Source of the DNA: Planctomycetota bacterium
Lineage (GTDB): Bacteria; Planctomycetota; Brocadiia; JAADGH01
Length of the DNA stretch: 37,122 nt
Direction of reading: 5' to 3'
Assembly: GCA_013152475.1 (NCBI GenBank)
Contig: JAADGH010000198.1
Coordinates: forward strand, 1-37,122
The notes beneath the pieces were generated by a model that was not told the origin of the DNA, made no database searches, and worked only from the letters and a program-made list of their open reading frames with translations. The translations under genes were made by a program, and so were the position numbers. This document shows, piece after piece, positions 33,810 to 37,122 of the stretch. Position 1 is the first letter of the stretch, and every line of letters begins with the position of its first letter.

Positions 33810-34694
33810 CTACGCGATCCCCAGCCCGAGCAGCCGGTCCGCGTTGCGCCAACTGATCTTCTCGTAGACCTCCCGCGAGATGTGCCCACCCTCGACGGCT
33901 TCGTTCAGGAAGCCGATGAGCGGCGCCGGCGTCTTCGGCCCGGAGATGTCGGTGCCGAAGAGCAGGCGATCCTGGAAGCGGTCCAGGAACGAATAGCCGA
34001 ACTCCGGATCGCGGCTGACTGCATTGTGGCCGCTGCCCGCTGAGAGATCGCCGTAAAGGTTCTCGCATCGCTCGAAGACCTCCACCAGCCGTCCGCCGGG
34101 GGTCACCTTGCCCTTGGGGTATCCGCCGCGCGTCTCTTGGGTCAGATCGCCACTGATCTCCGCCCAGAAGGGCTGGGAGTGGCCGATGAGGGTCAGGTTT
34201 GGAAATTCCTTCAGCGTCTTTTCCAGTCGCGGCAGGCCGAGATCGTCCACCAGGCCGTAGCACCCGCCCAATCTCGGGCCGACGTGGAATGTCACCGGCA
34301 TCTCCTGCTCGGCGCACTGGCGCAGCAGGTTCCAGACCAGCGGGTCATCGAACCATAGATTCGCGATGAGCTCGCCCATGCCCTTGCATCCGGCGGCCTT
34401 GAAATACTCCAGGTAGCGGGAGAAGTCGGCGCTGGGGCTGTTGTTCTCCTGGCGTGGATCGATCAGACCGAAGGGAATCAGGCGGTCGGGGTGCCTTTCG
34501 CACGCCTCGATTACATCCTCCGGCGGCACGTAGCGGTGGCGGCACTCGGGGCAGACCCCGCACATGACGACGGCCTTGTCGATGCCGTAGTGATCCAGGC
34601 GTCCCACCAGCTCGTCAGGCGTGCAATAAGTCGTCCCGTCTTTTCGCAGGACGCCTCGGGTGCGGGTGACATGAACGTGAATGTCGATGAACAT
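33810..34694 (-). CDS. amidohydrolase-2 family metal-dependent hydrolase
   Basis: A 294-residue cytoplasmic TIM-barrel hydrolase of the amidohydrolase_2 type (related to decarboxylases and lactonases acting on aromatic acids or sugar lactones). The first strand carries the metal-binding DIHVHV (His6, His8). VTFHVGPRLGG holds the next histidine, IGHSQPFW another, and FGTDISGP the aspartate near residue 250. NADRLLGLGIA at the end is usual. The Cys-rich GVCPECRH near residue 47 is unusual. The actual substrate is not known. The start at 34694 has only GGAGAG about 12 bases away. It is divergent from the sulfatase gene. Confidence 0.8.
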   Translation of the reverse strand: MFIDIHVHVTRTRGVLRKDGTTYCTPDELVGRLDHYGIDKAVVMCGVCPECRHRYVPPEDVIEACERHPDRLIPFGLIDPRQENNSPSADFSRYLEYFKAAGCKGMGELIANLWFDDPLVWNLLRQCAEQEMPVTFHVGPRLGGCYGLVDDLGLPRLEKTLKEFPNLTLIGHSQPFWAEISGDLTQETRGGYPKGKVTPGGRLVEVFERCENLYGDLSAGSGHNAVSRDPEFGYSFLDRFQDRLLFGTDISGPKTPAPLIGFLNEAVEGGHISREVYEKISWRNADRLLGLGIA

Positions 34695-34850
34695 AGGCGA
34701 CTCTTTCTCTCCAAGAGTTCTGGGTCAAATCCGCCGGTGGGTTCTACTCCAGGCCGCACGTGGTGTCAAGCGACAAAGCAGGACACTGGACATCACTCGC
34801 CGTGGATGTTACATTGCCTTCCAAGCAATGGTTCATCAGCAGGAGGAAGC

Positions 34851-36338
34851 ATGGCAGATCGACGTCCCAATATTTTGTACATCATGTCCGACGACCACGC
34901 GGCGAACGCGATCAGTTGCTACGGCTCGCGCCTGGCGGAAATCGCGCCGACGCCGAACATCGACCGCATTGCCCGGGAGGGCGTGCGGCTCGATCACTGC
35001 TTCTGCACGAACTCCATCTGCACCCCCAGCCGAGCAGTGATCCTCACGGGGCAGCACAGCCACGTGAACGGCGTCTACACGCTGCGCGACGATTTCGACC
35101 CCGACCATCTGACCGTGGCCCGCCTGCTGCAGGAGGCGGGGTATGCCACGGCCATCGTCGGCAAGTGGCACCTGCACACGGAACCGCAGGGCTTCGACTA
35201 CTACAACGTGCTCCCGGGCCAGGGCCTCTACTTCAACCCGCGGCTCAAGGAGAAGGGCAAGGAGTGGCAGGACCTCAACAAGGGCGGCGAGGTCTACGAG
35301 GGATATGTCACCGATGTCATCACGGACCTGTCCCTCGATTGGCTGAAGAATCGCGACCGAAGCAAGCCCTTCTTCCTGATGTGCCATCACAAGGCACCGC
35401 ACGGCGCGTGGCAGTATCCGCCGCGCCACGAGGATGTCTTCGATGGTGTGGAGATTCCGGAGCCCGACAGCCTGTGGGAGGACAAGTCGCATCGCTCGGT
35501 CGCCACCCGTGACCTCGGCACCGGCATGCTCGAGCTGGCCGAGCGCATGGACGGTACGGACCCGCGCCCAAAGGAGTGGCCCACGGGGAAGCTGGATACC
35601 ACCGGCATGAACGCGAATGAGAAGCGCAAGGCGGCCTACCAGAAATATCTCAAGGACTACCTGCGCTGCGTCCGCGCCATCGACGAGAACGTCGGCCGCC
35701 TGCTCGACTACCTGGACAAGGAAGGGCTGGCGGAGGACACGGTGGTCATCTACACCTCCGACCAGGGCATGTTCCTCGGCGAGCACGACTACTACGACAA
35801 GCGCTGGATCTTCGAGGAGTCGCTGCAGATGCCCTTCGTCGTCCGCCACCCGGCGGAGATTCCGGCGGGAACGACGAACAGGGACATCGTCCTCAATCTC
35901 GACTTCGCACCGCTGTTCCTGGACTACGCCGGGCGCAAAACGCATCCGGAGATGCAGGGCCGGAGCTTCCGCGCAAACCTCGCGGGCAGCACGCCGAGCG
36001 ATTGGCGGGAGTCGATGTACTACCGATACTGGATGCACATGGCAAGCCATCGCAACCCCGCCCACTACGGCATCCGTACGCAGCGATACAAGCTGATCTT
36101 CTTCTACGGCCTGCCGCTCGATGCGTCGGGCGCCATGCCCGACCCGACCCCGGCGGCCTGGGAGCTGTACGATCTGGAGAAGGATCCCTTCGAACTGAAG
36201 AATGTGTACGAGGACCCGGCGTATGCGGATGTCATCAAGGACCTGCGCGATCAGCTTGACAAGCTCAAGGAGGAGTGCGGAGACACAGACGAGAAGTATC
36301 CCGAACTGATCGAACTGCGGAAACAACACGATGGGTAA
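34851..36338 (+). CDS. S1-family sulfatase without signal peptide
   Basis: A 495-residue arylsulfatase-type enzyme that removes sulfate esters, probably from sulfated sugars. The activation motif CTPSR has Cys57 as the residue converted to formylglycine and Arg61 stabilising it. Asp14 and Asp15 (MSDDHA) are calcium ligands, and VGKWHLH and YTSDQGMFLGEH supply the remaining active-site lysine, histidine and Asp. The cysteine-type motif needs a maturase (FGE or anSME), which is not in the window. The start at 34851 is chosen because AGGAGGAAGC lies right before it. Neither this start nor the upstream in-frame extension has a signal peptide, so the enzyme would be cytoplasmic, unlike most polysaccharide sulfatases. 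Confidence 0.92.
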   Translation: MADRRPNILYIMSDDHAANAISCYGSRLAEIAPTPNIDRIAREGVRLDHCFCTNSICTPSRAVILTGQHSHVNGVYTLRDDFDPDHLTVARLLQEAGYATAIVGKWHLHTEPQGFDYYNVLPGQGLYFNPRLKEKGKEWQDLNKGGEVYEGYVTDVITDLSLDWLKNRDRSKPFFLMCHHKAPHGAWQYPPRHEDVFDGVEIPEPDSLWEDKSHRSVATRDLGTGMLELAERMDGTDPRPKEWPTGKLDTTGMNANEKRKAAYQKYLKDYLRCVRAIDENVGRLLDYLDKEGLAEDTVVIYTSDQGMFLGEHDYYDKRWIFEESLQMPFVVRHPAEIPAGTTNRDIVLNLDFAPLFLDYAGRKTHPEMQGRSFRANLAGSTPSDWRESMYYRYWMHMASHRNPAHYGIRTQRYKLIFFYGLPLDASGAMPDPTPAAWELYDLEKDPFELKNVYEDPAYADVIKDLRDQLDKLKEECGDTDEKYPELIELRKQHDG

Positions 36339-36387
36339 GCCTTTCGTCACAAGCCGAAGACGATGTGTCCTTCTTGGAGAACGCCAG

Positions 36388-36468
36388 GTGCCACGCTCAA
36401 ACTTGTTTGAGCGTGTCTTGCGAACCGCCCGACGCCTGCACGCTCAAGCCGGAGCTTGAGCGTGGCAC
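36388..36468. repeat. nested palindromes of the CACGCTCAA family
   Basis: Two hairpins side by side: CACGCTCAAAC-TT-GTTTGAGCGTG (36392-36415) and CACGCTCAAGC-CGGA-GCTTGAGCGTG (36439-36464). The outer halves also pair: 36388-36400 and 36456-36468 are a perfect 13-bp inverted repeat. The first shares 21 bases with the element at 21134-21154. It lies in the 192-base gap between the sulfatase and the fucosidase-like gene. Confidence 0.75.
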
Positions 36469-36530
36469 ACCCCCTGTGGCAATGACCCTCCACTTGGCTA
36501 AATGGTTACCATTTTTCTTGGAGAATACCA

Positions 36531-37122
36531 ATGACCGGCAGCAACACCCAATGGTTCCGTGAAGCAGGCTGGGGGATTATGTGCCACTATCTCGCCGGAC
36601 TCCCCGGCGACGGGGGCGACGCATTTGACATCAGTGCCGAGGCCTGGAACGCGCAGGTCGATGCCTTCGACCTCGACGGCCTTGTCGAACAGATCGCCTC
36701 AACAGGAGCAGGCTACCTGTTACTCACCGTCGGGCAGAACACGGGACACTACTGCGCTCCCAATGCGACCTACGATGAGCTAACCGGCCTGCAGCCGAGC
36801 AGGTGCTCCAGGCGCGATCTCATCATGGACATCGCCGAGGCCCTGAAGCCACATGGCGTCCGACTGATGGTCTATACCACCGGCGGCGCGCCGAACGAGC
36901 CAAACGCGGCGAAGGCGCTCAAGTGGGTCAACAACCACCACGACCCCGGCCATCGCCTGGCCGAGTTCCAGGTCATGTGGAACAAGGTCCTCACGGAATG
37001 GTCGCTGCGCTGGGGCGAGAACGTGCACGGGTGGTGGGTGGACGGGTGTTACTTCGCCGACACGATGTACAACTTCGACGACGAGCCGAACTGGGGCAGT
37101 CTCACCCGCGCGCTGAAGGCGG
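36531..37122 (+). CDS. GH29-like alpha-L-fucosidase, N-terminal part (3' truncated by window)
   Basis: The first 197 residues of a protein running off the end of the window. It resembles GH29 alpha-L-fucosidases: the opening WFREAGWGIMCHY corresponds to the family's 'WF..a.fGif.HW', YLLLTVGQNTGHYCAP to the 'Y..lt.KHHdGF' strand in weakened form, and GWWVDGCYF (Asp171) to the strand carrying the nucleophile Asp. The histidine pair usual in the second motif is not conserved (GQNTGHY), so activity on fucose is not certain. No signal peptide is seen. GGAG lies about 9 bases before the ATG. It follows the sulfatase gene in the same direction. Confidence 0.7.
   Translation, partial: MTGSNTQWFREAGWGIMCHYLAGLPGDGGDAFDISAEAWNAQVDAFDLDGLVEQIASTGAGYLLLTVGQNTGHYCAPNATYDELTGLQPSRCSRRDLIMDIAEALKPHGVRLMVYTTGGAPNEPNAAKALKWVNNHHDPGHRLAEFQVMWNKVLTEWSLRWGENVHGWWVDGCYFADTMYNFDDEPNWGSLTRALKA

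Noticed and set aside
34491..34850. upstream in-frame extension of the sulfatase
   Set aside because: It overlaps the divergent amidohydrolase, shows no signal peptide or conserved motif, and a strong AGGAGG sits just before 34851.

Overview
This is a high-GC bacterial chromosome segment with about 25 protein genes on both strands, mostly in short co-directional runs. I saw no rRNA, tRNA, CRISPR array, phage gene or intact insertion sequence. The mix of S1 sulfatase, GH172 (DUF2961), BNR/sialidase-like proteins, sugar isomerases, a fucosidase-like protein, HEAT-repeat and Pro-rich membrane proteins and heme/Spy-like secreted proteins suggests a glycan-degrading bacterium of the PVC group (Planctomycetota, Kiritimatiellota, Lentisphaerota) or a related metagenomic phylum such as Hydrogenedentota. 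That placement is inferred from gene content; no taxonomic marker was tested.

Layout. 1-2320: the end of a transketolase, converging on an operon of an exported 2-Cys peroxiredoxin and a metal permease with a heavy-metal-associated domain. 2321-6067: a repeat-rich region around a secreted CBM/glycosidase-like protein driven by a perfect consensus promoter, then an IS4-type transposase remnant. 6068-7989: a small DUF5684 membrane protein and an L-fucose isomerase-like enzyme, separated by a bidirectional terminator. 8027-11823 (minus): DUF3467 protein, PocR-GAF-PP2C phosphatase, PabB. 11968-18257 (minus): a likely five-gene operon of GH172 lipoprotein, esterase-like hydrolase, ferritin-like/GGDEF diguanylate cyclase, BNR protein and sugar isomerase, the first three joined by overlapping stop/start codons. 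18428-21076: a frameshifted sialidase-like gene converging on a HEAT/Pro-rich/membrane protein. 21359-24217 (minus): a two-gene operon of a three-heme secreted protein and a related secreted protein, with a clear terminator. 24904-26310: a membrane histidine kinase with a RegB-like GGxxNPF motif. 26504-27577: a URO-D-fold protein. 27792-33792 (plus): cimA-valS, then a sugar isomerase and a CBM9-like lipoprotein. 33810 to the end: an amidohydrolase, a cytoplasmic-type S1 sulfatase and the start of a GH29-like fucosidase.

Functionally, the carbohydrate genes (GH172, esterase, BNR proteins, sulfatase, fucose-isomerase-like and fucosidase-like proteins, sugar isomerases) fit use of decorated, possibly fucosylated or sulfated glycans. 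Signalling genes (ferritin-GGDEF, PocR-GAF-PP2C, RegB-like kinase) suggest redox or metabolite sensing.

The best candidates for undescribed biology are the secreted three-heme/Spy-like pair with its divergent quinone-motif kinase, and the ferritin-like/GGDEF fusion coupled into a glycan operon. The intergenic regions also hold several families of dispersed palindromes.
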